From contig NZ_FNOE01000012.1 in the NCBI RefSeq assembly GCF_900106555.1, positions 1-64,000 of the forward strand: a stretch of DNA of 64,000 nucleotides, written 5' to 3'. Numbering within the stretch: position 1 is the stretch's first letter; each line of letters starts with the position of its first letter. Under the pieces are notes generated by a model. It searched no databases. It was given only the letters and a program-made list of their open reading frames with translations, and was not told the origin of the DNA. Positions 45,209 through 54,222 of this stretch are shown here, piece after piece. This DNA is from Nitrosomonas oligotropha. Its GTDB lineage: Bacteria; Pseudomonadota; Gammaproteobacteria; Burkholderiales; Nitrosomonadaceae. Position numbers and translations under genes: made by a program.

Positions 45209-45250
45209 AATGTAGTGCGCTCCTATCGATAAGGAATATGGGTATTGAAA

Positions 45251-45643
45251 CTAGTCGGATTCCGCAACAGTAAAATCAAATTTGCCAGAAACCGCGTGTG
45301 TATCCGCCGATATCACCCGGTACCGGACGGTGTAAGTATCCGGAGGGAGTCGCGGAATGCTGATATAGATATGCGATGGATCCAGTATTTCCTGTTCAAT
45401 ATCTTTGTTATCCACACGCTTTCCTGCACTATTCATCACGGCAAGCGATTTGAAAGCACTCCTGACATGCTCGTTAAACCAGACATCCACTTGCTTCGGT
45501 GATTTGCTAATGGTGCTGTCTTTTTCAGGCATCGATTTCACCATGACAGCATGCGCGAGAGCGGCTTCCGGTAAGATTGAGAAAGTAATAAAGAACAAAC
45601 ACATCAGTAGATTCATTGAAAAAAAGATACTGCAACGTGCCAT
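45251..45643 (-). CDS. CopC-domain copper-binding protein
   Basis: Start at the ATG with AGGAGAAAACGCT upstream gives 130 residues. After a signal peptide (FSMNLLMCLFFITFSILPEA, cleavage ALA), the mature protein begins HAVMVKSMPEKDSTISKSPK. The N-terminal His and the later ISADTHAVSGKFDF (Asp-x-His) form the Cu(II) site of CopC. The fold is complete but no CopD gene is adjacent. Within this operon it could bind copper in the periplasm for uptake or for safe handling. Confidence 0.88.
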   Translation of the reverse strand: MARCSIFFSMNLLMCLFFITFSILPEAALAHAVMVKSMPEKDSTISKSPKQVDVWFNEHVRSAFKSLAVMNSAGKRVDNKDIEQEILDPSHIYISIPRLPPDTYTVRYRVISADTHAVSGKFDFTVAESD

Positions 45644-45690
45644 AGCGTTTTCTCCTGTAAAAATATTGTCGTAGCAATCCGCACTGTTCA

Positions 45691-46983
45691 TCATTCAAAA
45701 ACATACCAAGCCAATTCACTGGAATGCTGATTGTTTTTTTCCGTCCATAGGGCTAAAAATCCATGTTTTGTGGCCACTAATTTGGGTTGCGTTGCGGAAT
45801 ACTTTGCTTCGGTTAGTCGTTTAGGCACTGACCAGGTCGTGCCGCCATCTTCTGATTTCGTGTAAAAAATACTCGCTCCATCCGGTTCCATTTCATTCCA
45901 AATGGCCGCAACAGCATTGCGATTGCGCGCCGCAATATCGCCATGCATAGCCATACTTCCGAGTTTCCGGGGAATCGACCAGGTTTGGCCGTTATCGTTT
46001 GAAGAGAGATGATATAAACCGGATTTGTCTTCAATACCGGTCCAAACAACGCTGTGCAGTTGAGCGATATTGTCTGTGCCAGCATATTTTAAAGCGCCGC
46101 CAACATGCGGACAGCCTTCGAATTTCCATTGAAAATCACCGACTGTGCTGGCGTGCCGCCAGGTTAATCCCGCATCGAGCGATTGCGCCAGCGACATGTC
46201 GCGAGGTGCGGTATTGCGATAAAGAACAGCGAGTTTATTGTCAGGTGACACTGTCACTGTGTTCCAACAGCATGAGCACGTGGAGTCATCCAAAGTAACC
46301 GGCTGACTCCACTGTTTACCTTGGTCAATCGACCGGGCATAGTGCAAACCTTGGTAACCATTTTCATTAGGATCCGCCAGCCAAACCGCATGAAAGTTGC
46401 CTTTCCAGTCAGCAACCACATCGATGTGAGCCTGGCTACCGTCATTGTCCATGGCCGGATTGGCGCCTCTTTTCCAGGTTTGGCCAGCATCCGCGGAATA
46501 AGCGCTGACCATCGGTCCCATCGTCGGGAACTCTCCTTCAGTTTGCCACAGTGATACCAAATGGTTACCGTCAGCCGCCAGCTGAACATCGTTTCCACGG
46601 CTGGCCAGTGCGGCAGGCAACGACTCATTTACAGTCACCGGACTTTTCCATTGACGCCCGCCATCTTCAGAACGTGTATAGCGAATCGAGCCATGCTTAT
46701 TATGGGCAACGCATTTTCCGCTCGCGATGAGGTGGATAGTTTCTTTGTCCACATAAACGTCGAATGATGAAATATCGTATAAACCCAGCGTCGATTTGGC
46801 ATAAACCGTATTGTTTGCCGGATTGAGTGTGGTATTTTCCGGCACCTCCATGCTCAGCACCGGCCCCGGCGAGCAGCTAATAATCATTAAGCTGATCTGG
46901 CAAACTACTTTCAGGGAAACAATCAATCCGTGTTTTCTTCCGGATTGCATGTCATTGGTCATTGCGTACATCCACTGTTTCAA
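45691..46983 (-). CDS. Exported Asp-box (sialidase-like) repeat protein
   Basis: A 430-residue protein with a signal-like N-terminus (GLIVSLKVVCQISLMIISCS). At least six Asp-box motifs S-x-D-x-G-x-x-W appear: SEDGGRQW, SADAGQTW, SIDQGKQW, SLDAGLTW, SNDNGQTW and SEDGGTTW, giving a six-blade beta-propeller. Two unusual cysteine clusters, STCSCCWNTVTVS and FEGCPHVGGAL, could bind a metal or form disulfides. Although similar proteins are often called exo-alpha-sialidase, the operon (TonB receptor, TlpA, CopC) suggests a role in metal handling. Start could be the internal MTNDM or MQSGR. Confidence 0.75.
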   Translation of the reverse strand: MKQWMYAMTNDMQSGRKHGLIVSLKVVCQISLMIISCSPGPVLSMEVPENTTLNPANNTVYAKSTLGLYDISSFDVYVDKETIHLIASGKCVAHNKHGSIRYTRSEDGGRQWKSPVTVNESLPAALASRGNDVQLAADGNHLVSLWQTEGEFPTMGPMVSAYSADAGQTWKRGANPAMDNDGSQAHIDVVADWKGNFHAVWLADPNENGYQGLHYARSIDQGKQWSQPVTLDDSTCSCCWNTVTVSPDNKLAVLYRNTAPRDMSLAQSLDAGLTWRHASTVGDFQWKFEGCPHVGGALKYAGTDNIAQLHSVVWTGIEDKSGLYHLSSNDNGQTWSIPRKLGSMAMHGDIAARNRNAVAAIWNEMEPDGASIFYTKSEDGGTTWSVPKRLTEAKYSATQPKLVATKHGFLALWTEKNNQHSSELAWYVFE

Positions 46984-47474
46984 TTCAGGAGTACCTTGAA
47001 GATATTGTTATAGTCCTCCTTGGATAACGCGCCGCTAATGCCATGGCGTTCATGATTCTTATTGATGAAGTAGGTTCTGGGTAACTCGCCATACCATTTA
47101 GGATCAATCTCATAGCGCAATTTTTGTGCATTTTCTTCGGTAAAAATCCAGTGCTCCAAATTGGTCAATTCGTTTCTCGCCAACACGGTTTGGACTAAAC
47201 CGGTTGCTGAGGCATCGTCAGCGGATAGCATCACGATATTGATTTCCGGTCTGCTTTTTGCCAGATCATGCAGCAGTGGCATTTTCTTCATGCATGATGA
47301 ACAGGTGGTCGACCAAATAACCAGCATGAAAGGTTTATCCGCATTGCTATCAAGCAATCTCTGATAACTGCCGGGAGTAAAAGGTTTGAGTTGCACCTGC
47401 TCAGCTCCGGCCGGTAACACAAAACCGGATGACAAAATGAGTGTGCATAGTAAAAAGATTTTTCTTAAGGTCAT
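46980..47474 (-). CDS. Exported TlpA-like thioredoxin-fold protein
   Basis: A 164-residue protein with a signal peptide (KIFLLCTLILSSGFVLPAGA) and a thioredoxin fold. The active site is WSTTCSSCMKKMPLLHDLAK (C-S-S-C), and GELPRTYFINKNHERHG holds the cis-proline region. Periplasmic TlpA/ScoI proteins keep metal-binding cysteines reduced or assist copper insertion. Overlaps the Asp-box gene by four bases, so the two are coupled. The CSCC clusters of that neighbour are candidate partners. Confidence 0.85.
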   Translation of the reverse strand: MTLRKIFLLCTLILSSGFVLPAGAEQVQLKPFTPGSYQRLLDSNADKPFMLVIWSTTCSSCMKKMPLLHDLAKSRPEINIVMLSADDASATGLVQTVLARNELTNLEHWIFTEENAQKLRYEIDPKWYGELPRTYFINKNHERHGISGALSKEDYNNIFKVLLN

Positions 47475-47518
47475 GTTTTCCCCCCTTTGGTGATGAATTC
47501 CGGGTATCCCGGATCAAT

Positions 47519-50263
47519 TTAAATTTTCAATGTGAAGCTCAAGCGGAAACTCACCGGTTCTACCGGATGAAAGTGAAAATCCCTTACGCCGTCAGCTGAT
47601 TCACCGGGCAGCCGCGACGTATAAAAATAAGTGATCGCAGGATCGTTACGATCGAGCATATTGAACACCTCGGCCTGCAAGCTTAATTTTCTGTTGACTT
47701 CATAACCGAGCATGGCAGACAGCAGAATCGTGGAATCCGAGCGTCTACTGTTGTCTTCGACTAAAGGCCGCGGCCCTAAGAAACGTAACCGGGGGCCACC
47801 GAAAAAACCGCCAAAAACATGATGAAAAGTCGCGCCGGTTGCAACTACGGCCTCGACCGAATTCGGCACATAATTACCTTCATCCGGTACTTTATTGCGG
47901 AAACGTGCATGGGAGAAACTGACATCGGCGTCAAAGGTCAGCCAGTCCGTCGGCGAATAGTAATTTGCAAACTCAAGCCCGTAGCGGCGGCTAGGACGGC
48001 TGGCCTCCGTCGTGCCGGCATCCCCGACAAATAGCAGCTCCGAGTCAATATCCAGCCACCACAACGCCAACGTGCTTTGCAATCCTTTAATCCGCACCAT
48101 GCGTGCACCAACCTCCGCGCCGTAAGTACGGACCAGCGGATCGGCACGCCGAACGGAATCACCACTTAGCGGATCGATGCGGGTGTTGATGCCACGCGCA
48201 TCGTTGCTATGAAACCCAAGACCGCCATTCAGATAAAACTCGGTATCCGCCCAAGGTCCGAGAACCATGCCAAATTTAGGGCTGACCAAGCCATCGTAGC
48301 GTTCGCCCATGTTTTGTCTGATATTGCTGCGATCAACATCAAAGCGGAAACCGTCGAAACGTAGCCCCAAACTGGTGCGTAACCAGTCCGTCCAGGTCAG
48401 CTTGTTTTCTGCGTACGGACTGATACTGGTTACCCATAGGGTATCCTGGCGCGTGATGCCGGTTCTTCTTTGCGCATGCGTTCTGGTCAGTGCGTTGTGA
48501 ATATTATCGTTACGCACTTGCAAGCCGAAGGTGGTTTCCGAATCAACAGAACCGATGGTGTGAAAAATCGTATGGCTGCCTTTGAAGCCGGTTGTCCAAC
48601 GATCATCCGGTTGGCCGAATTGATCGCCACATGTATTAAAAAGAGCTGGATTGAATTGTCTCCCTGAATCCAATCCAGTTAAACCGGCACAACCGGCAAG
48701 GTTGGTGTGCTCATTGTCATCCAGAAAGAATGTGAAGTTTGAGAACAGACTCAGCTTGGAATTCACCCCGTAAACCATTAACTTGGTGATACTGTTCTCC
48801 CCCCGGTGATGCCATTCACCGGTCAGACTATAACGCTGGCTGCTGCCGCCATCGGTAGGATCGAGCGCATCGAAGCGGCCGATGATGCCTTGTTGAAGCG
48901 CGCGCCTGGCAATCTGATCGGTCGCTTTCCAATCGGACTTCGTGGCCATGGCAGTTACACTCCAGCCATGATTGCCATACTCCTGGCTGTATCGCAACAG
49001 ACCGTTAAACTTCAAATAATCGTTGCCAACCGTCCACGGGCCATTGTTGTGCACGATTTCTCCCGCATACAACAAATTACCTGTTCCTAATGCGCGGGAA
49101 CTGGCGATCAATCCGCGGTAATAATCAAAGCTGCCTCCCGTGAATCTGACCATGGTTTCCGGCAGCTTTTTAAAATAGCGGATATTGGCCGAACCGGTAC
49201 TGGAAAAATCTCCATTCTCGGCATAGTGAATGCTTTTTTTGTATTCCAGCGTTTCGATCAGCTCAGGGATGAGAAAATTGGTATCCGTCCAGCCTTGTCC
49301 GTGGGAATGCGATAATTGATTGACCGGCACGCCTTCAATCTGGGTTAGAAAATCGGTGCCGTGATCGAGATTGAATCCACGTAGAAAAAATTGATTGGCT
49401 TTACCTTCGCCGCTGTGCTGTGTGGCAATCATACCGGGAATGGTTTCCAGCACTTCCGCCGGGCGCGTAATCGGCCGGAATTTGATCTGGGCTTGCCCCA
49501 CGTTACCTTGAGAAGCGCTGTCAGCGATACCTATCATTGAATTGGCCCGCTCAGTCACGCGCATCTCGTTGAATACCACCAATTTTGCTTTGCCGCTTTC
49601 AGGCTTAATTTCCGTCATCGCCTTCGGGGTCGCATTGATCAATTCAGCAGCTTCTTGAGCTTGCACGTTGTTACCGACGGAAAAGGCCAATGCCAATACC
49701 ACTAATCGTGCAATCAGTATGCCGGTCCCGTGCAGTAGCAAGGTGGCGAATACAAATCCGGCGGTATAGGAAATCAGACTGGCGGAAGCCGATATTTCCT
49801 GGCCATGCGCGTAGCCATGAAAAAAAGCAAAAAGCGCGATAATCAGAATATTAAACGAGGCGCTAAATTGAATTTTCCGGATAACGAATACGTTGAGTAG
49901 CAGAACGGACAACAGAATGATGTTTTCGGTATAAGGTAGTGCGATGTCCACTGCACCGGCAAATCCGCCAAGACTCATGACGCTGGCAAATACCAGGGGT
50001 AATACCCAGACAGCTTGCCCGCGCGATTGCGCGGCCCATATTCCCACCGCAATCATGGTCAAAATATGATCCCACCCTTCCAATGGATGATGAAAACCGT
50101 CGTGCCAATCACTGTTAATGACAAGCATCATTGCTGGGTTTTGCGGCAGGAAAAAAGATAACAGCATGAGTGATCCGAATGCGAGGATCATGGTCGATCG
50201 TTTCTCATATTTTTGAGTAACTTGCGGCATCTGCTTGAGATTTGAGCTAAAGATAATTGCCAT
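47519..50263 (-). CDS. Fusion of HupE/UreJ permease and TonB-dependent receptor
   Basis: A single open frame of 914 residues from the ATG at 50263 (TTG 50314, ATG 50230 and ATG 50191 are alternatives). The first 200 residues form a HupE/UreJ-type permease: HHPLEGWDHILTMIAVGIWA (59-78), FFHGYAHGQE (147-156) and ATLLLHGTG (173-181), across about six spans. The next hydrophobic stretch ends in NNVQAQE, which looks like a signal-peptidase site (after about 202). From about 240 a TonB receptor follows: plug domain with PGMIATQHSGEGKANQFFLR and GFNLDHGTDFLTQIEGVPVN, then a 22-strand barrel ending in a typical aromatic/hydrophobic FRLSFTLKI. HupE-type proteins move nickel or cobalt. No internal start with a strong ribosome site is seen at the junction. 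Confidence 0.82.
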   Translation of the reverse strand: MAIIFSSNLKQMPQVTQKYEKRSTMILAFGSLMLLSFFLPQNPAMMLVINSDWHDGFHHPLEGWDHILTMIAVGIWAAQSRGQAVWVLPLVFASVMSLGGFAGAVDIALPYTENIILLSVLLLNVFVIRKIQFSASFNILIIALFAFFHGYAHGQEISASASLISYTAGFVFATLLLHGTGILIARLVVLALAFSVGNNVQAQEAAELINATPKAMTEIKPESGKAKLVVFNEMRVTERANSMIGIADSASQGNVGQAQIKFRPITRPAEVLETIPGMIATQHSGEGKANQFFLRGFNLDHGTDFLTQIEGVPVNQLSHSHGQGWTDTNFLIPELIETLEYKKSIHYAENGDFSSTGSANIRYFKKLPETMVRFTGGSFDYYRGLIASSRALGTGNLLYAGEIVHNNGPWTVGNDYLKFNGLLRYSQEYGNHGWSVTAMATKSDWKATDQIARRALQQGIIGRFDALDPTDGGSSQRYSLTGEWHHRGENSITKLMVYGVNSKLSLFSNFTFFLDDNEHTNLAGCAGLTGLDSGRQFNPALFNTCGDQFGQPDDRWTTGFKGSHTIFHTIGSVDSETTFGLQVRNDNIHNALTRTHAQRRTGITRQDTLWVTSISPYAENKLTWTDWLRTSLGLRFDGFRFDVDRSNIRQNMGERYDGLVSPKFGMVLGPWADTEFYLNGGLGFHSNDARGINTRIDPLSGDSVRRADPLVRTYGAEVGARMVRIKGLQSTLALWWLDIDSELLFVGDAGTTEASRPSRRYGLEFANYYSPTDWLTFDADVSFSHARFRNKVPDEGNYVPNSVEAVVATGATFHHVFGGFFGGPRLRFLGPRPLVEDNSRRSDSTILLSAMLGYEVNRKLSLQAEVFNMLDRNDPAITYFYTSRLPGESADGVRDFHFHPVEPVSFRLSFTLKI

Positions 50264-50291
50264 TATCTTCTTAACCCAAGAGGGTACGAAA

Positions 50292-50322
50292 GTGACAAAT
50301 TGCCACAGCGGCAATTTGTCAC
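50292..50322. promoter_or_regulatory. 13-bp perfect inverted repeat upstream of the fusion gene
   Basis: GTGACAAATTGCC and GGCAATTTGTCAC are separated by ACAGC, about 30 bases before the fusion gene's start. The size fits a dimeric regulator site or a stable hairpin in the 5' leader. The outer halves GTGACA and TGTCAC are reminiscent of spaced metal-regulator sites, but no specific regulator is asserted. The rest of the gap to the hpnG gene (50323-50548) has no visible gene. Confidence 0.6.
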
Positions 50323-50548
50323 ACTTAACCTAGAACTGGATCGGAATGATTATTTGGATAGGGAAAAATACAAACTGCCAGAATTTTCCCAAAGAGCCGG
50401 GAACGACCCTGATTAGAAAAATACAATTCTGATCAGTTACTTATTCTGTAACACAGTATGATTATCGGATGTGATTCGGATAGACAGCGGCAAGTGACAA
50501 TGCCCGGCCGGCTCAAACAGAGTCAAGATCAATGGCACCGGCTTAGAT

Positions 50549-51247
50549 TCAGGCCAACCCTGTACCGGCGGATTGAATAACCTTTGATAAAGTTTTGCGT
50601 GCCGCACGCATACCGGCACCCATTTGCAGCAATGTACCGATACGAACCGAGCGTTTCAGCAGCAATGCCGTGAGGCGCAGCGGATTCACGCCGCCATCGG
50701 GATACACGGCACCGAGCAATGCTTCCGGTGGGGAGAAATGAACCGGATCGATAATGGCGCGCACGGCGATGAACGGAATACCTGCTGTCGCTGCCACATG
50801 CGCCACGGCGGCGCTTTCCATATCCACCGCACAGGCGCCTGTTGCTTGCGCCAGATTTCGCTTGGCTTTTTCATCCGTCAGCGGCACGGCACTGTCCGCC
50901 AAGCCGCCGTTGACGACGGTAATATCCGTGGGCAGTAAACTTTGCAACCGGTCACGCCATGCCAGATCAACCGACAACTGCTCACCTGCGTGTATGACAT
51001 CCGGCAAAACCAAGTCGCCTGGTTTTAGGGTCGAATCCAGCGCACCGGCAACACCAAAGCTCACCAGCGCCATCGTACCCTGTTGATACAACCCTTCGGC
51101 TGCCGCACCCGCAGCCTGCGCGCCCATGCCGCTTAACCACAAACGCGCATGGTCATTCAGCTGCACCATTTGATTGAATGGAATTCGCGCCGGTGATATG
51201 CAACTGGCTTCAGCCCGTAAGGCTGTCACCAGTCCGGTTACACGCAC
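50549..51247 (-). CDS. Adenosylhopane phosphorylase HpnG
   Basis: Start assigned to a GTG ten bases inside the shc end (232 residues); an ATG at 51292 is possible. Motifs are GLVTALRAEASCI, VSFGVAGALDSTLKPGDLVL, TGACAVDMESAAVAHVAA and RAIIDPVHFSPPEALLGAVY. HpnG phosphorolyses adenosylhopane to phosphoribosylhopane in hopanoid side-chain synthesis. It overlaps shc by 10 bases, and the start position matches the TTG of the second copy. Confidence 0.85.
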   Translation of the reverse strand: MRVTGLVTALRAEASCISPARIPFNQMVQLNDHARLWLSGMGAQAAGAAAEGLYQQGTMALVSFGVAGALDSTLKPGDLVLPDVIHAGEQLSVDLAWRDRLQSLLPTDITVVNGGLADSAVPLTDEKAKRNLAQATGACAVDMESAAVAHVAATAGIPFIAVRAIIDPVHFSPPEALLGAVYPDGGVNPLRLTALLLKRSVRIGTLLQMGAGMRAARKTLSKVIQSAGTGLA

Positions 51248-53241
51248 GCGGCGACTGTTCTGGTCAGCGCACGGTAACGCGCCAGCGCCCATATCGGGAA
51301 GAATTTTGAATAACCGTGATAGCGCAAATAGAACACGCGCGGGAAGCCAGGCGCGGTAAACCAAGGATCTTCCCACAAGTGATCGCTGGATTGATTGTGC
51401 AACAGATAATTAATTCCTCTGCGAACCGACTCGCTGTTGACTTCACCCGCTGCCATTAAGCCCAATACAGCCCAAGCGGTCTGGAATGCCGTGCTGGTTT
51501 CGGGAAACCGCCCCGCCAGCTGCTTATCCAAATAAGAATCATTGGTTTCGCCCCAGCCGCCATCGGCTCTTTGCACCGATTCCAACCACTTCACGGCGCG
51601 GCGCACCGAGTGGTGTTGCATATCGAACTTGGCCAGCTGGAAAGCTTCCAGCACTGACCATGTGCCATAAATATAATTAGTGCCCCAGCGCCCGAACCAG
51701 GAACCGTCTTGCTCCTGTTCGCGCAACAAAAAGCTGATGCCGCGCCACACTTCGAGCTGGTGTCTGCCGTATTTTCCCAGCAAACCGACACAACGCGCGG
51801 TCACATCGCTGGTAGGCGGATCGATCAGAGCGCCATGATCGGCGAAAGGAATTTCATTCAAATAGTGATGCGTGTTATCAATATCGAAAGCAGCAAAGCC
51901 GCCATTACGCGATTGCATGCCTGCCAGCCAATTGGCCGCGCGCTCCAAGGATTTGTGATGCCGCTCCGCGCCACCTTGATCCAATGCCCATGCTACAGCG
52001 GCTGTATCGTCCAGATCCGGATAGTGCGGATTAGCGTACTGAAATGCCCAGCCGCCGCCCAACAATTCGGGGCGTTTGTCGCGCCAGTCGCCCGGCTCGT
52101 CCAGAACCTGCTGTTCAACCAGCCAATCCAATGCTTTCAATACCGGCTCCTGACCGGTGGTTGGATCTTCCTGCAATGCCAAGCTGGTCAATACCGTATC
52201 CCATACCGGCGATGTACAGGGCTGACACCAAATGCGCTCGCCTTCATCGACCAGCAATCCACGCAGCGCGTTACGGCATTGCACCCGATTGGGGTGATCA
52301 TAGGCATAGCCCAACAACGTCAATGCTTCATGCGCATTGACCATAGCCGGGAAAATCGCACCAATACCGCATTCGCCATTCAGACGTTCAAGCGTCCAGC
52401 GTTCCGCTTTGCGGATCGAATATTGCCGGATTGATTGCGGCAGCTTCGGCTCCACACGCGACAGAATACGCTCAACCAGCATAAACGCACGCTTCAGAAC
52501 GGTATCCGCTCTGGGAAAATAATTTTTTTCCTCTTCCGGCGGCACGATAAACAATTCGCGAATATTCACTTTACGCGGATTGATCGCGCGCGCTTTCATG
52601 GTGCACAGAATAGATAGCGGTATCATCACGGTACGTGACCAGTACGAAACTTTGCTGATATGAAAAGGAAACCAGCTTGGCAACAGCACCAGTTCCGACG
52701 GCACCACCGGCACGCCATGCCACGGGATCTGATCGTACATGGCTAGCAACAAGCGCGTGAACACATTGGCTTTGGCAGCACCGCCACGTTCCATAATAGC
52801 TTCCCGTGCACGTACCATGTGCGGCGCATCAGTCGAATCTCCCACCAGCTTCAACGCATAATACGACTTGATCGTGCAGCTGATATCAAACGCGCCGCCA
52901 TAATAGAGCGGCCAGCCGCCGTGCGTCATGTCCTGCTTGTCACGGATAAAACGGGCGATCTTGTTTTCCAAAATCACATCGATCTCATCCATGAAGTGCA
53001 TCATTAAAATATACTCGGCCGGAATCGTGCAATCCGCTTCCAATGGAAAACACCAGTGTCCATCCGGATTTTGTAACGCCAGCATGGCTGAGCGAGCTTG
53101 GTTAAACTTCGTTTCCAGCTCGGCGGTGTTGATGCCATCCTGATTCAGGGTTGTTGCCGTATCCGATTCAGGGGTTTCACCGTTAACCGTAAAATCACTT
53201 TGTTGCTGCGATAGATTCGCTACTCTCTGAAGTCCGTCCAT
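51238..53241 (-). CDS. Squalene-hopene cyclase
   Basis: A 667-residue class II triterpene cyclase that folds squalene to hopene. The protonating motif DLDDTAAVAWAL (DxDD) lies near residue 400. QW repeats are seen as LQNPDGHWCF, MQSRNGGFAAFD, QEQDGSWFGRW and VQRADGGWGET. The N-terminal 40 residues are polar. The enzyme sits on the inner membrane. Next to hpnG, it shows that the organism makes extended hopanoids. No promoter was identified in the 140 bases upstream. Confidence 0.95.
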   Translation of the reverse strand: MDGLQRVANLSQQQSDFTVNGETPESDTATTLNQDGINTAELETKFNQARSAMLALQNPDGHWCFPLEADCTIPAEYILMMHFMDEIDVILENKIARFIRDKQDMTHGGWPLYYGGAFDISCTIKSYYALKLVGDSTDAPHMVRAREAIMERGGAAKANVFTRLLLAMYDQIPWHGVPVVPSELVLLPSWFPFHISKVSYWSRTVMIPLSILCTMKARAINPRKVNIRELFIVPPEEEKNYFPRADTVLKRAFMLVERILSRVEPKLPQSIRQYSIRKAERWTLERLNGECGIGAIFPAMVNAHEALTLLGYAYDHPNRVQCRNALRGLLVDEGERIWCQPCTSPVWDTVLTSLALQEDPTTGQEPVLKALDWLVEQQVLDEPGDWRDKRPELLGGGWAFQYANPHYPDLDDTAAVAWALDQGGAERHHKSLERAANWLAGMQSRNGGFAAFDIDNTHHYLNEIPFADHGALIDPPTSDVTARCVGLLGKYGRHQLEVWRGISFLLREQEQDGSWFGRWGTNYIYGTWSVLEAFQLAKFDMQHHSVRRAVKWLESVQRADGGWGETNDSYLDKQLAGRFPETSTAFQTAWAVLGLMAAGEVNSESVRRGINYLLHNQSSDHLWEDPWFTAPGFPRVFYLRYHGYSKFFPIWALARYRALTRTVAACV

Positions 53242-53382
53242 ATATTCCTAACACTGTACGTTACAAATTACCCAATGGATAAAACACTTGCTGCGATCCA
53301 AACTGATTTTATTTCTAAATAAGAGCAGCAGCCTGTCGATGCTTCGCTGCAAAAGCCATGAAACGATGATCACACTGACTCA

Positions 53383-54222
53383 TTACTTTTGCTTTTTTCC
53401 GTCTTTATCAAAAGGATTATCCTGAAAATGCTCATAGTCATAAAGATCTAATGGCAGTTTGCCATCATGCACAAGAAACTCGCGTTGCTGCAACGAGGCT
53501 TCCCGCACAAACAAATAGGGGTCGATTGCAGCTTCATCGCGAATCCGCATCGGACCGATCAAACGCGCGCGCTTATCGATCGCACCCAGAATGGTCAAAG
53601 GAGCCGCGAAGTAGGAACCCACCACAAGACCGGCATAAAAAAGCACATTGGTGAAAATACCGACGGGAATATTCGTGACATCACGCTCACTGCTGGGTCC
53701 CACGAGCGGAATAAACAGATAAGATCCGGGATTTACTCCCCAAACACCCAACGTTTGGCCGAAATCCTCGTCATGCTTTTGTAGCCCCATATGCGTCGCC
53801 ATATCAAAAAGCCCGAACATGCCGACCGTTGAATTCACAAAAAAACGTAAGGTATCCGAGGCACCCTGCGTCACTTTTCCCTGCAGAAAAGAATTCAGCA
53901 CAACGTTAGGATAAGACAAATTATCGTAGAAATTTCCGATCGACCGCTGCGCAGCATTGGGAACATAGTCAATGTAGGCATTCACAATCGGCACAAACAC
54001 GGTCCGATCCACTTTGTCGGTAATATCATACGAAGCGCGATTAATGTTTTCGTGCGGATCGGCCGGATCCAAGTCCTGACTGCTATTCTTTGGAGCTGAT
54101 GCGCAACCTTGCAACACAATAATGCCAATAAACAGCAAGATAACCATCAGGTAGTCATGATTAATTATCGAGTTTGTATTTCTCAAGATGCGAATATTCT
54201 CATTCATGTGCGTGTAAAACAA
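53383..54222 (-). CDS. MlaA/VacJ family lipoprotein
   Basis: A 279-residue lipoprotein. The signal (LMVILLFIGIIVLQGCASAP) has the lipobox LQGC; an internal methionine could be the real start. The VacJ/MlaA core is seen as DPHENINRASYDITDKVDRT, VPNAAQRSIGNFYDNLSYPN, VVLNSFLQGKVTQGASDTLR, FFVNSTVGMFGLFDMA and GPSSERDVTNIP. MlaA removes misplaced phospholipid from the outer leaflet of the outer membrane. Placement next to hopanoid genes is common in proteobacteria and suggests joint control of envelope lipids. Confidence 0.9.
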   Translation of the reverse strand: MFYTHMNENIRILRNTNSIINHDYLMVILLFIGIIVLQGCASAPKNSSQDLDPADPHENINRASYDITDKVDRTVFVPIVNAYIDYVPNAAQRSIGNFYDNLSYPNVVLNSFLQGKVTQGASDTLRFFVNSTVGMFGLFDMATHMGLQKHDEDFGQTLGVWGVNPGSYLFIPLVGPSSERDVTNIPVGIFTNVLFYAGLVVGSYFAAPLTILGAIDKRARLIGPMRIRDEAAIDPYLFVREASLQQREFLVHDGKLPLDLYDYEHFQDNPFDKDGKKQK

